DNA of 64,000 nucleotides. Source: Archivesica marissinica. Taxonomy: Eukaryota; Mollusca; Bivalvia; Venerida; Vesicomyidae. How positions within the stretch are numbered: position 1 is the first letter of the stretch; every line of letters begins with the position of its first letter. The DNA lies in the NCBI GenBank assembly GCA_014843695.1, contig CM026390.1:53844121-53908120 (forward strand), given 5' to 3'. This document shows, piece after piece, positions 49,326-62,418 of the stretch. The position numbers and the translations under genes were made by a program. Under the pieces are notes generated by a model. The model was not told the origin of the DNA. It saw only the letters and a list, made by a program, of their open reading frames with translations, and ran no database searches.

Positions 49326-51986
49326 TCAAACACGTTCCAAACACTGTAACACTCGAGTAATACTGTTCTAGTCAAACACGTTCCAGACACTGTAACACTC
49401 GAGTAATACTGTTCTAGTCAAACATGTTCCAGAAACTGTAACACTCGAGTAATGATGTTCTAGTCAAACATGTTCCAGACACTGTAACACTCGAGTAACA
49501 CTGCTCTAGTCAAACATGTTCCAGACACTGTAACACTCGAGAAATACTGTTCTAGTCAAACATGTTCCAGACACTGTAACACTCGAGTAATACTGTTCTA
49601 GTCAAACATGTTCCAGACACTGTAACACCGAGTAATACTGTTCTAGTCAAACATGTTCCAGACACTGTGACACTCGAGTAATACTGTTCTAGTCAAACAT
49701 GTTCCAGACACTGTAACACACGAGTAATACTGTTCTAGTCAAACATGTTCCAGACACTGTAACACTCGAGTAATACTGTTCTAGTCAAACATGTTCCAGA
49801 CACTGTAACACTCGAGTAATACTGTTCTAGTCAAACATGTTCCAGACACTGTAACACTCGAGTAATACTGTTCTAGTCAAACATGGTCCAGACACTGTAA
49901 CACTCGAGTAATACTGTTCTAGTCAAACATGTTCCAGACACTGTAACACTCGAGTAATACTGTTCTAGTCAAACATGTTCCAGACACTGTAACACTCGAG
50001 TAATACTGTTCTAGTCAAACATGTTCCAGACACTGTAACACTCGAGTAATACTGTTCTAGTCAAACATGTTCCAGACACTGTAACACTCGAGTAATACTG
50101 TTCTAGTCAAACATGTATCCAGACACTGTAACACTCGAGAAATACTGTTCTAGTCAAACATGTTCCAGACACTGTAACACTCGAGTAATACTGTTCTAGT
50201 CAAACATGTTCCAGACACTGTAACACTCGAGAAATACTGTTCTAGTCAAACTTGTTCCAGACACTGTAACACTCGAGAAATACTGTTCTAGTCAAACATG
50301 TTCCAGACACTGTAACACTCGAGTAATACTGTTCTAGTCAAACATGTTCCAGACAATGTAACACTCGAGTAATACTGTTCTAGTCAAACATGTTCCAGAC
50401 ACTGTAACACTCGTGTAATAATGTTATAGTCAAACATATTCCAGACACTGTAACACTCGAGTAATACTGTTCTAGTCAAACATGTTCCAGACACTGTAAC
50501 ACTCGTGTAATAATGTTCTAGTCAAACATGTTCCAGACACTGTAACACTCGAGTAATACTGTTCTAGTCAAACATGTTCCAGACACTGTAACACTCGAGT
50601 AATACTGTTCTAGTCAAACATGTTCCAGGAACTGTAACACTCGAGTACAACTGTTCTAGTCAAACATGTTCCAGACACTGTAACACTCGAGTAATACTGT
50701 TCTAGTCAAACATGTTCCAGACACTGTAACACTCGTGTAATAATGTTATAGTCAAATATGTTCCAGACACTGTAACACTCGAGTAATACTGTTCTAGTCA
50801 AACATGTTCCAGAAACTGTAACACTCGAGTACAACTGTTCTAGTCAAACATGTTCCAGACACTGTAACACTCGAGTAATACTGTTCTAGTCAAACATGTT
50901 CCAGACACTGTAACACTCGAGTAATACTGTTCTAGTCAAACATGTTCCAGACACTGTAACACTCGTGTAATAATGTTATAGTCAAACATGTTCCAGACAC
51001 TGTAACACTCGAGTAATACTGTTCTAGTCAAACATGTTCCAGAAACTGTAACACTCGAGTACAACTGTTCTAGTCAAACATGTTCCAGACACTGTAACAC
51101 TCGAGTAATACTGTTCTAGTCAAACATGTTCCAGACACTGTAACACTCGAGTAATACTGTTCTAGTCAAACATGTTCCAGACACTGTAACACTCGAGTAA
51201 TACTGTTCTAGTAAAACATGTTCCAGACACTGTAACACTCAAATATACTGTTTTAGTCAAACATGTTACAGACACTGTAACACTCGAGTAATACTGTTCT
51301 AGTCAAACATGTTCCAGACACTGTAACACTCGAGAAATACTGTTCTAGTCAAACATGTTCCAGACACTGTAACACTCGAGTAATACTGTTCTAGTCAAAC
51401 ATGTTCCAGACACTGTAACACTCAAGTAATACTGATCCAGTCAAACATGTTCCAGACACTGTAACACTCGAGAAATACTGTTCTAGTCAAACATGTTCCA
51501 GACACTGTAACACTCGAGTAATAATGTTCTAGTCAAACATGTTCCAGACACTGTAACACCCGAGTAATACTGTTCTAGTCAAACATGTTCCAGACACTGT
51601 AACACTCGAGAAATACTGTTCTAGTCAAACATGTTCCAGACACTGTAACACTCGAGTAATACTGTTCTAGTCAAACATGTTCCAGACACTGTAACACCCG
51701 AGTAATACTGTTCTAGTCAAACATGTTCCAGACACTGTAACACTCGAATAATACTGTTCTAGTCAAACATGTTCCAGACACTGTAACACTCGAGAAATAC
51801 TGTTCTAGTCAAACATGTTCCAGACACTGTAACACTCGAGTAATACTGTTCTAGTCAAACATGTTCCAGACACTGTAACACTCGAGTAATACTGTTCTAG
51901 TCAAACATGTTCCAGACACTGTAACACTCGAGTAATACTGATCCAGTCAAACATGTTCCAGACACTGTAACACTCGAGTAATACTG
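49326..51986. repeat. 46-bp minisatellite in PDZ-LIM intron 1
   Basis: About 58 copies of a 46-bp unit, CAAACATGTTCCAGACACTG then TAACACTCGAGTAATACTGT and TCTAGT. Nearly every copy keeps CTCGAG. Recurrent variants (CTCGTGTAATAATG, GAGTACAACTG, GAGAAATACTG) occur in repeating order between 50.4 and 51.1 kb, indicating block duplication. Confidence 0.96.
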
Positions 51987-52867
51987 GATTTATAATGAGT
52001 ACAGTTAGGTAATAATATCGTCTTACTATTTTAGATTCAGGCACTGTGTTTGTAATATGGTACAATTCCATATATTAGAGAAGCTCTTGCCATCAATATT
52101 TCATAAATAATACACTATGCAGTTAGTTCAGGTGTATCTGTCCTTTTACGTATCATACGAATATTCGATTATTAATTCTCGTTTTCATGTTCTTACGGCA
52201 AATACAATTAAATTGCCTTTGGCCAGTACAAATAAAGAGTGAATATGCATAAGACATAATATGCACTGAACACATATATGTTCTAATGTCTAAAACAAGT
52301 AACTGTTACTTAGTAACGGTAGTAGGGTAGTATCATAAATATGTGTGTTATTTGTATATTGTGCACATTCATGTTGGTATAAGACCAGTTTGATGGCAAC
52401 TTTCCATTTCTGTAGATATATGCATGGGGAAGATCTGGTCAGGGGGGGGGGGGCTATGTTCTCCTATATTGTGTCCTATGTCCACGCCGAATGCATGCAT
52501 GCCATGTGCCATATACGTCCCTATAAGTCCCTTTTCCGACACTGTATACGTGTAATTGTAATTGAGTTTTGCGAAGGCACCCTCTGTTATTGACCGACTG
52601 GAGTGAATGTTCATTTGGCTTTGAGATAAATATCGACTAGGTAAACAGTTAAACAGTTAACCTTGGCCCGGATGTGATATCTTATAAATTGATCTGGCAT
52701 AAATGATCCCCCATTTAATCACACTACTTTATATTTTTAGGCCATTATATATTCAGATTTCAAGTCTATAATTGTAGAAGCTATACCAATTAATGTCAGT
52801 CGTGTTTCAATATGGCCGTCAACTCAGGTTATTGTACTGTTGGTTTAATGCATGTCTAAATGATAAT
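51987..52867. other. PDZ-LIM intron 1, unique sequence
   Basis: Contains an 11-12-base G-run near 52,442. No gene or mobile element recognised. Confidence 0.5.
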
Positions 52868-53957
52868 CAGCTTCTAGCACACCGAACAGCTTCTAGTATA
52901 CCGAACAGCTTCTAGCACACCGAACGAACAGCTTCTAGCACACCGAACAGCTTCTAGCACACCGAACGAACAGCTTCTAGCACACCGAACAGCTTCTAGC
53001 ATACCGAACAGCTTCTAGCACACAGAACGAACAGCTTCTAGCACACCGAATAGCCTCTAGCATACCGAACAGCTTCTAGCACACCAAACGAACAGCTTCT
53101 AGCACACCGAATAGCCTCTAGCATACCGAACAGCTTCTAGCACACCGAACGAACAGCTTCTAGCACACCGAACAGCTTCTAGCACACCGAACAGCTTCTA
53201 GCACACCGAACGAACAGCTTCTAGCACACCGAACAGCTTCTAGCATACCGAACAGCTTCTAGCACACCGAACGAACAGCTTCTAGCACACCGAATAGCCT
53301 CTAGCATACCGAACAGCTTCTAGCACACCGAACGAACAGCTTCTAGCATACCGAACAGCTTCTAGCATACCGAACAGCTTCTAGCACACCGAACAGCTTT
53401 TAGCACACCGAACGAACAGCTTCTAGCACACCGAACGAACAGCTTCTAGCACACCGAACGAACAGCTTCTAGCACACCGAACGAACAGCTTCTAGCACAC
53501 CGAACGAACAGCTTCTAGCACACCGAACAGCTTCTAGCACACCGAACGAACAGCTTCTAGCACACCGAACGAACAGCTTCTAGCACACCGAACAGCTTCT
53601 AGCGCACCGAACGAACAGCTTCTAGCACACCGAACGAACAGCTTCTAGCGCACCGAACAGCTTCTAGCACACCGAACGAACAGCTTCTAGCACACCGAAC
53701 GAACAGCTTCTAGCACACCGAACGAACAGCTTCTAGCACACCGAACGAACAGCTTCTAGCACACCGAACGAACAGCTTCTAGCACACCGAACGAACAGCT
53801 TCTAGCACACCGAACGAACAGCTTCTAGCGCACCGAACGAACAGCTTCTAGCACACCGAACAGCTTCTACCACACCGAACGAACAGCTTCTAGCACACCG
53901 AACGAACAGCTTCTAGCACACCGAACGAACAGCTTCTAGCACACCAAACAGCTTCTC
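52868..53957. repeat. 19/23-bp minisatellite, left half (CCGAAC type)
   Basis: Units of AGCTTCTAGCACACCGAAC, often lengthened by GAAC. Longer GAAC-bearing units dominate toward the right end. The array continues beyond a SINE insertion with a different unit. Confidence 0.94.
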
Positions 53958-54184
53958 GTGGAAGTCGTGATAGCGCAGTGGTAACGCTTTCGCTTCAGAT
54001 GCGAAATGCCCGGTCCGGAGTTCGCGTCCAGCTTACGATTGTGTCCTTTGGGCATTTAAATTCCACATTGTCTCTTCTCTTCTCTCCCTTGTGGCAATCG
54101 ATTCCATGAGGAATGAGGTCTCGAGAGTGATTAATATAAGGTGTAAATTGGTTAGCAATCGAGTTAACACAATGTGTATAAACT
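53958..54184 (+). mobile_element. SINE family B inserted in a minisatellite
   Basis: Head GAAGTCGTGATAGCGCAGTG and GGTCCGGAGTTCGCGTCC, body CATTTAAATTCCACATTGTC and CGAGAGTGATTAATATAAG, and tail AACACAATGTGTATAAAC. It interrupts the array between two AACAGCTTCT motifs. Confidence 0.9.
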
Positions 54185-56135
54185 AACAGCTTCTAGCATA
54201 CCCAACATCTTCTAACATACCCAACAGCTTATAACACACCCAACAGCTAATAGCACACCCAACCACCCAACAGCTTCTAGCACATCATCAGCTTCTAGCA
54301 CATCCAACAGCTTCTAGCACACCCAACCACCCAACAGCTTCTAGCATACCCAACAGCTTATAGCACATCCAACAGCTTCTAGCACACCCAACAGCTTCTA
54401 GCACACCCAACAGCTTCTAGCATACCCAACAGCTTATAGCACATCCAACAGCTTATAGCACATCCAACAGCTTCTAGCACACCCAACAGCTTCTAGCACA
54501 CCCAACAGCTTCTAGCACATCCAACAGCTTCTAGCACACCCAACCACCCAACAGCTTCTAGCACATCCAACAGCTTATAGCACATCCAACAGCTTATAGC
54601 ACATCCAACAGCTTCTAGCACATCCAACAGCTTATAGCACATCCAACAGCTTCTAGCACACCCAACCACCCAACAGCTTCTAGCACATCCAACAGCTTAT
54701 AGCACATCCAACAGCTTCTAGCACATCCAACAGCTTCTAGCACATCCAACAGCTTCTAGCACACCAGCAGCTTCCAGTACAACAACAGCTTCTAGCACAC
54801 CCAACAGCATCTAAGCACACCTAGCAGTTTCTAACACACCCAACAGCTTCTAGCATACCCAACAGCTTATAGCACATCCAACAGCTTATAGCACATCCAA
54901 CAGCTTCTAGCACACCCAACAGCTTCTAGCACACCCAACAGCTTCTAGCACATCCAACAGCTTCTAGCACACCCAACCACCCAACAGCTTCTAGCACATC
55001 CAACAGCTTATAGCACATCCAACAGCTTCTAGCACATCCAACAGCTTCTAGCACATCCAACAGCTTATAGCACATCCAATAGCTTCTAGCACACCCAACC
55101 ACCCAACAGCTTCTAGCACATCCAACAGCTTATAGCACATCCAACAGCTTCTAGCACATCCAACAGCTTCTAGCACATCCAACAGCTTCTAGCACACCAG
55201 CAGCTTCCAGTACAACAACAGCTTCTAGCACACCCAACAGCATCTAAGCACACCTAGCAGTTTCTAACACACCCAACAGCTTCTAGCATACCCAACAGCT
55301 TACCCAACAATTTCTAGCATACCCAACAGCTTCTAGCATACCCAACAACTTCTAGCATACCCAACAGCTTCTAGCACACCCAGCAGTTTCTAGCACACCC
55401 AGCAGTTTCTAACACACCCAACAGCTTCTAGCACACCCAACAGCGTCTAGCATACCCAACAGCTTACCCAACAGCTTCTAGCACACCCAACAGTTTCTAG
55501 CATACCCAACAGCTTACCCAACAGCTTCTAGCATACCCAACAGCTTCTAGCATACCCAACAGCTTCTAGCACACCCAGCAGTTTCTAGCACACCCACCAG
55601 TTTCTAACACACCCAACAGCTTCTAGCACACCCAACAGCTGCTAGCACACCCAACAGATTATAGCATATTCAACAGCTTCTAGCATACCCAACAGCTTCT
55701 AGCATACCCAACAGCTTCTAACACACCCAACAGCTTCTAGCACACCCAACAGCTTCTAGCATACCCAACGGCTTCTAGCACACCCAACAGCTTCTAGCAC
55801 ACCCAACAGCTTCTAGCATACTCAACAGCTTCTAGCATACCCAACAGCTTCTAGCACACCCAACATATTCTAGCATACTCAACAGATTCTAGCACACCCA
55901 ACAGCTTCTAGCACACCCATCAGCTTCTAGCACACCCAGCAGTTTCTAGCATACCAAACCGCTTCTAGCACACCCAACAGCCTCTAAGCACACCTAGCAG
56001 TTTCTAACACACCCAACAGCTTCTAGCACACCAGCAGCTTCTAGCACACCCACCAACTTCTTGCACACCCAACAGCTTCTAGCACACCCAACAGCTTCTA
56101 GCACACCCAACAGCTTCTAGCACACCCAACAGCCC
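54185..56135. repeat. 19-bp minisatellite, right half (CCCAAC type)
   Basis: Units of AGCTTCTAGCACACCCAAC with variants CACATCC, CATACCC, TTATAG and CCACCCAAC. The ACCGAAC form of the left half is absent. Blocks of ~400 bp around 54.4-54.8 kb and 54.85-55.25 kb repeat the same order of variants, including CAGCAGCTTCCAGTACAAC. Confidence 0.94.
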
Positions 56136-58133
56136 ATGTTGTTGTAACAAGTTCTGATTAATACGGCAAAGTGTCGCAAGGACCAAATATAGGTGTGCTT
56201 GTTGAACGTATGTTATACCAGCTCAAGAATGAGGTTCCGTAACTCTATATTTAGTGTACGACTCAAACCAGTCCGTTTTAATTGTAAAATTATGTAATAT
56301 AGAATGTGTTTTGCACGCAAATGGGGGAAATTGTGTAGATGTCTCGTCAATTCTATTAAAAACGAACCGAAATATTCGTTTAAACAGGTTGCCTTTTCAA
56401 TATCGGTTGTATAATAACTATCATTTCCGTTATTTTCAATAAGCAATGTGGGAATAGAATTGCAACTGTTGTTATTATTTTGTATAAGTATTTTATCCGT
56501 TTTCCAATATAGTTTAGGGTAATTACTTTGCTTAGATATAATTCAAGAGTTACCACGTTTATAGATCAATACACGATGTTTTTAAGCAACAGACGATTCG
56601 CTTAAGTATTTTGTAAATATATATACGTTCCATATTGGTCGCTTTAAAGCCGTTTTAATGCATTTGGCGAGTTGTAGTTATGCTTGTCTTATGTTGAAAT
56701 GTACTATTTTATTAAATTCTACAATCGTTTCCCTTCATGTATTAAAGCGACAATAATTCGGAAAAGGAGAACATATGTATGACGTTTACTTAATTTCATA
56801 TTGCAGTGTATATAACTAATTTATTTCCAAATATTCGTTATAGAAACGACGTAAATTCTAATAATAAACAACCGTCGTATACGATTTGTGTTTACAAAAT
56901 ATGTAAATGCTGTCAAAATGCATGCGTATTTGCGTATTATAGGTATTACTTGGCAACATTAAACTGAGACTTATTAATCTCCGCCAAAGCCTTCGTAAGT
57001 TTCCGTGAACTACGACCAGGACATACGTTAGGTTTTTACCGTTAATATTTGAATCAAGTCAGTAAGTAAGTGTACCATAATCTAAAATTCATATTTTACT
57101 TCGGAAATCCGATTATTAACTAAGTAAGTTCACGGAATATGCAAATGTCTCAGTTTAATATTGCCAAACAATACAATTCTGCAAATTTCGCTGGTTTTTT
57201 CGGGATATCCCATTATAGCGTGATAGGTAGATGAATGTTTTAATGTATATGTACTTGATCTACCAATGACAAACACAATTTACACCTGACTTACCCTGTT
57301 TATGTAAACATGGTCATCGTATAAAAAGCGAATGTCATCTATGTAACACGTGTATCCGGATAAACAACGAATTATGGTGCAGATATATACTGTTAAGTAT
57401 CGCCCTTTACATCTGCCTATATTTATTTTGGACTGGTCTTAATTAAATTATCTCTAAGCGACATTATCTCGTGCTTAGTATAGAATCCAATAATAAATTC
57501 AATTTTCAATTGCAATTTAAGTAACTTCTCTCAAACAAAAGTCGTTTCCGAAGCGTGGCTAATCGTTATACAAAATTCTACTTGCACATAACTAACACCG
57601 TTTACTGTTTGACAATGATTGTTCAAATTATTTCGAGAGAGGTGTACCTGCAATATGTGAAATATATATTTTTTTTCGTGTGATTTTATTCCGCATTAAG
57701 CTCGTCGGACCCCAGCTCTTTATTTCCATTTCATAGGCATACAATCGCGTTAATTCGTTTCATGCAGATATTATAACGGAAGCAGGAGAGATAAAATTAT
57801 AAGTTTTACCTGTTTAGTAAGACTTATTTATAAGCGTGCATATCATAAAACGGCTGTTGAGAACTCTGCTGGTACCGAAACATACACGAAACACTTGCTG
57901 TGTTAACGATGTTCAAATATTTATGCTTCATAAGTTGCCATCAATCAAATTCTGCTTTAAAAACATTAATACAGTGTTATAACTTGCCTGTTATTGTTTC
58001 GCGTTTGTTCCTTTTATTAACCCCCGCTGTCCAAGCAAGATATACATACAGTTTCAATGGAATACATATAGGAAACAGTATTTTACCATTCATATAAACC
58101 ATACTCATGACATTGAGATTAACTGTTCAATGT
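56136..58133. other. PDZ-LIM intron 1, 2 kb of unique AT-rich sequence
   Basis: The longest stretch without an array in the right half of the window. No exon, RNA gene or repeat family recognised. Conserved enhancers cannot be judged without comparison to other species. Confidence 0.5.
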
Positions 58134-58457
58134 CAGGCCCGTCGCTGGGCATACGCAAGTACGCACGTGCGTATCATTGGTCACAGAAAATGAATGAAAA
58201 CAATAAAAACTCCAATCATTCATTAAACCCCCAGATGGGGGGGGGGTAGTAGGGATACATAGACGCCGTGATGCGTGGAGTGGTGGAATAATTGAGCCCA
58301 TTGCAAATATGGTGCATCTCGAAATTTAGTTTGTGCTATTTTACGTGCTTGTTTAATTGCCCCCGGACCCCCATAGCGTACTCGCTCGCTATGCTCATTC
58401 GACAAACAAGCATATTTGGCCGTGCGTATCATCAAAATAGCTCCAGCGACGGCCCTG
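58134..58457. mobile_element. MITE with CAGGCCCGTCGCTGG ends and 5-bp duplication
   Basis: 324 bp. The left end CAGGCCCGTCGCTGG and right end CCAGCGACGGCCCTG are inverted repeats with one mismatch. AATGT flanks both sides (58129-58133 and 58458-58462). Short open frames crossing it are not genes. The terminal style matches the element at 48122-48482. Confidence 0.82.
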
Positions 58458-59228
58458 AATGTCATTTCAATGTCATGTGAATATATACCCTGGTGCGGAT
58501 ATTACTGTAAAATCAAGCAATCACTCGTCTTTTTGACAAAAACTAGCACAAGGTTTGCATCTCTCCGATTGGTATCGATATTGGAACAGTATGCATGCAG
58601 TGAAATGAATATTAATTGTTTTCTCTCAAGATTATGCCACGAATGCAATTGTATATATTTACACCCGGTCAGGAAACAGATACGTGTTAAGTCAAAACAT
58701 GCGCACACAGAACATGGGTGGCTGCCTTGTAGCATGTCTGTAAATGGAACTCATTTTTCGAATTCCCATCCAAACAGAGACACAAACAATGGTGGAGGAT
58801 AACTTGGAGTATATACTATAGTACACGTCACTCTGGGTGTGAACTTGATTCTTTGAAAAAACAAGTTTCAAGCCAATCCGTGACTCGAATCAGGGACATG
58901 CTATGCACGCTGCGCTTGACCATGAACATGTAATTTGACAGCATAGGTATCGTTTGGACGTATATTGGTAGGAGTCTCGACCTTATATAATCACATTAGA
59001 TCCCAGTATGGTATAACACACACACAGTAAAATGCTGGCCAGTTTGTATCATATCACATTTCACATTTGGTGGGGTACCACAACCATGGTGGGGCACCAA
59101 CCTGACATAATGTACGAGCATAACTGCGTTGTGACTAGTCGGTCTCCCCCCCCCCCTCGTGTTACTTTGGCGTCTGCACATATACATATATGAGTGTACA
59201 TGTTGTATGACCCTTTGTATAAGGACGG
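58458..59228. other. PDZ-LIM intron 1, unique sequence
   Basis: A 128-codon plus-strand frame begins at 58416 inside the MITE and ends near 58802. It has no recognised domain and is probably chance. A C-run of ~10 lies near 59,148. Confidence 0.45.
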
Positions 59229-59932
59229 CACGTGCGGACTGGCCCGGAATGTTGCAGACTTAGAACGTGCGGACTGGCCCGAGCTATTGCAGACTTGGAA
59301 CGTGCGGACTGGCCCGGGATGTTGCAGACTTGGGACGTGCGGACTGGCCCGGGATGTTGCAGACTTGGAACGTGCAGACTGGCCCGAGCTGTTGCAGACT
59401 TAGAACGTGCGGACTGGCCCGAGCTGTTGCAGACTTAGAACGTGCGGACTGGCCCGGGATGTTGCAGACTTAGAACGTGCGGATTGGTCCGAGCTGTTGC
59501 AGACTTAGTACGTGCGGACTGGCCCGGGATGTTGCAGACTTGGAACGTGCGGATTGGTCCGAAATGTTGCAGACTTGGAATGTGCGGACTGGCCCGGGAT
59601 GTTGCAGACTTAGAACGTGCGGATTGGTCCGAGCTGTTGCAGACTTAGTACGTGCGGACTGGCCCGGGATGTTGCAGACTTGGAACGTGCGGATTGGTCC
59701 GGAATGTTGCAGACTTGGAATGTGCGGACTGGCCCGGGATGTTGCAGACTTGGAACGTGCGGACTGGCCCGGGCTGTTGCAGACTTGGAACGTGCGGACT
59801 GGCCCGGGATGTTGCAGACTTGGAACGTGCGGACTGGCCCGGGCTGTTGCAGACTTGGAACGTGCGGACTGGCCCGGGATGTTGCAGACTTGGAACGTGC
59901 GGACTGGCCCGGGATGTTGCAGACTTGGAACT
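59229..59932. repeat. 35-bp GC-rich minisatellite
   Basis: About 20 copies of a 35-bp unit, GCAGACTTGGAACGTGCGGA followed by CTGGCCCGGGATGTT. Frames on both strands up to ~180 codons (rich in RTGPGCCRL) are repeat artefacts, because the frame shifts each unit and the unit lacks stops. It is GC-rich against AT-rich surroundings. Confidence 0.95.
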
Positions 59933-60201
59933 GTGGCCCTGTCTATACTAGTGTCTAGTCGCAATTGCCAATCCAACAAATATGATAATCCACCGAAGAG
60001 ATTAATGGACGCACAATTCCACTGACTTTATCAAACCTTACCCTTTTCGAACCCAGAGCATATCTTTAAGACGTGAGGGATACTCGTATGTGTCAAGCCT
60101 CAACGAGTGGCCGACCTTTGGTCGTTCATATACAGGGAATTTAGACGGGTAGACTGTTATGAACATGGCACAAAACACAAACATATAACATACCATGACA
60201 T
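59933..60201. other. PDZ-LIM intron 1, unique sequence
   Basis: No feature recognised. Confidence 0.5.
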
Positions 60202-60525
60202 TATATTATGATAAAGATACCACATGAGACAACTTCAACAATTGCCAATGAACGTATACGTGCTTTTATTGCAGGTAAATCCTATATTATGATAAAGATA
60301 CCACATGAGACAACTTCAACAATTGCCAATGAACGTATACGTGCTTTTATTGCAGGTAAATCCTATATTATGATAAAGATACCACATGAGACAACTTCAA
60401 CAATTGCCAATGAACGTATACGTGCTTTTATTGCAGGTAAATCCTATATTATGATAAAGATACCACATGAGACAACTTCAACAATTGCCAATGAACGTAT
60501 ACCTGCTTTTATTGCAGGTAAATCC
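60202..60525 (+). repeat. 81-bp repeat x4 carrying the 3' splice site of PDZ-LIM exon 2
   Basis: Four adjacent 81-bp units (60202, 60283, 60364 and 60445), almost identical. Each ends TGCTTTTATTGCAG|GTAAATCC, that is, the polypyrimidine tract, AG and the first eight bases of coding exon 2. The fourth unit differs by CCTGC for CGTGC and runs into the real exon at 60518. Because 81 = 27 codons and one frame is open, a 190-codon frame appears here; it is not a gene. Confidence 0.96.
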
Positions 60526-60669
60526 AAAGAGTCTGTCCTACCGGCTCGGGTTGAGACTGGGAGATCGTCTTCTCGCTATCGGACCCGTACAAGCGCACAA
60601 TATGAGCCACGAGCAGGCCAAGATGGAAATCATCCGAGCCGGAAACGAATTAGATCTCATCGTTCAAAG
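60518..60669 (+). CDS. ZASP/Enigma-type PDZ-LIM protein, coding exon 2
   Basis: Completes the PDZ domain begun in exon 1. It reads VNPKSLSYRLGLRLGDRLLA then IGPVQAHNMSHEQAKMEIIR and AGNELDLIVQ-R. G-L-x-x-G-D and the H-x-x-A helix are standard PDZ landmarks; HEQA and the terminal VQR match ZASP proteins. The acceptor is the last of four identical TTTTATTGCAG sites. The donor is AG|GTAGTA, leaving phase 2. Later exons encoding linker and LIM domains are expected to the right of the window; none could be found before 64,000. Confidence 0.93.
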
Positions 60670-60780
60670 GTAGTAATATACTGGCGTAATTGTACGTACA
60701 TGTATGTGTATGTGTGCATGTTTGAACTTTATGCAAACGTTTTGTGTTTCGTTCACTTATTCTTCACCAAACATGTGTAA

Positions 60781-62418
60781 ATACATACTAATAAATGCAT
60801 ACTCATAAATACATACTAGTAAATACATACTCATAAATACATACTCATAAATACATACTAGTAAATACATACTCATAAATACATACTAGTAAATGCATAC
60901 TCATAAATACATACTAGTAAATACATACTCATAAATACATACTAGTAAATGCATACTCATTAATACATACTCATAAATACATACTAGTAAATACATACTC
61001 ATAAATACATACTAGTAAATACATACTCATCAATGCATACTCATAAATACATACTCATAAATACATACTAGTAAATACATACTCATAAATACATACTAGT
61101 AAATGCATACTCATAAATACATACTCATAAATACATACTAGTAAATACATACTCATAAATACATACTAGTAAATACATACTCATAAATACATACTCATAA
61201 ATACATACTAGTAAATACATACTCATAAATACATACTAGTAAATGCATACTCATAAATACATACTCATAAATACATACTAGTAAATACATACTCATAAAT
61301 ACATACCAGTAAATACATACTCATAAATACATACTAGTAAATACATACTCATAAATACATACTAGTAAATACATACTCATAAATACATACTCATAAATAC
61401 ATACTAGTAAATACATACTCATAAATACATACTAGTAAATACATACTAGTAAATGCATACTCATAAATACATACTAGTAAATACATACTCATAAATACAT
61501 ACTCATAAATACATACTAGTAAATGCATACTCATAAATACATACTCATAAATACATACTCATAAATACATACTCATAAATACATACTAGTAAATGCATAC
61601 TCATAAATACATACTAGTAAATGCATACTAGTAAATGCATACTCGTGAATACATACTAGTAAATGCATACTCATAAATACATACTAGTAAATACATACTA
61701 GTAAATGCATAGTAGTAACTACATACTAGTAAATGCATACTCGTGAATACATACTAGTAAATGCATAGTAGTAACTACATACTCGTGAATACATACTAGT
61801 AAATGCATAGTAGTAACTACATACTCGTGAATACATACTCGTGAATACATAGTAGTAACTACATACTCGTGAATACATACTAGTAAATGCATAGTAGTAA
61901 CTACATACTCGTGAATACATACTAGTAAATGCATAGTAGTAACTACATACTCGTGAATACATACTAGTAAATGCATAGTAGTAACTACATACTAGTAAAT
62001 GCATACTCGTGAATACATACTAGTAAATGCATAGTAGTAACTACATACTCGTGAATACATACTAGTAAATGCATAGTAGTAACTACATACTCGTGAATAC
62101 ATACTAGTAAATGCATAGTAGTAACTACATACTAGTAAATGCATACTCGTGAATACATACTAGTAAATGCATAGTAGTAACTACATACTCGTGAATACAT
62201 ACTAGTAAATGCATAGTATTAACTACATACTAGTAAATGCATACTCGTGAATACATACTAGTAAATGCATAGTAGTAACTACATACTCGTGAATACATAC
62301 TAGTAAATGCATACTCGTGAATACATACTAGTAAATGCATAGTAGTAACTACATACTAGTAACTACATACTCGTGAATACATACTAGTAAATGCATAGTA
62401 GTAACTACATACTAGTAA
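60781..62418. repeat. 14-bp minisatellite in PDZ-LIM intron 2
   Basis: About 117 copies of a 14-bp unit. The left part alternates ACATACTAGTAAAT and ACATACTCATAAAT. From ~61,620 a 42-bp three-unit form dominates (GCATAGTAGTAACTACATAC, then TCGTGAATACATAC, then TAGTAAAT). Minus-strand frames of 85-92 codons are artefacts. It starts about 110 bp after coding exon 2. Confidence 0.95.

Noticed and set aside
58416..58802. 128-codon plus-strand frame
   Set aside because: It starts inside a MITE, has no recognisable domain and no splice context.
59194..60025. Several overlapping frames up to 182 codons rich in RTGPGCCRL
   Set aside because: Artefact of the 35-bp GC-rich minisatellite, which is open in multiple frames on both strands.
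60208..60780. 190-codon plus-strand frame with 27-residue repeats
   Set aside because: It reads the intronic 81-bp repeat and then the PDZ exon in the wrong frame. The correct frame begins at 60518 with VNPKSL.
61719..62004. Minus-strand frames reading MHLLVCIHEYVVT repeats
   Set aside because: Artefact of the 42-bp (3 x 14) form of the intron 2 minisatellite.
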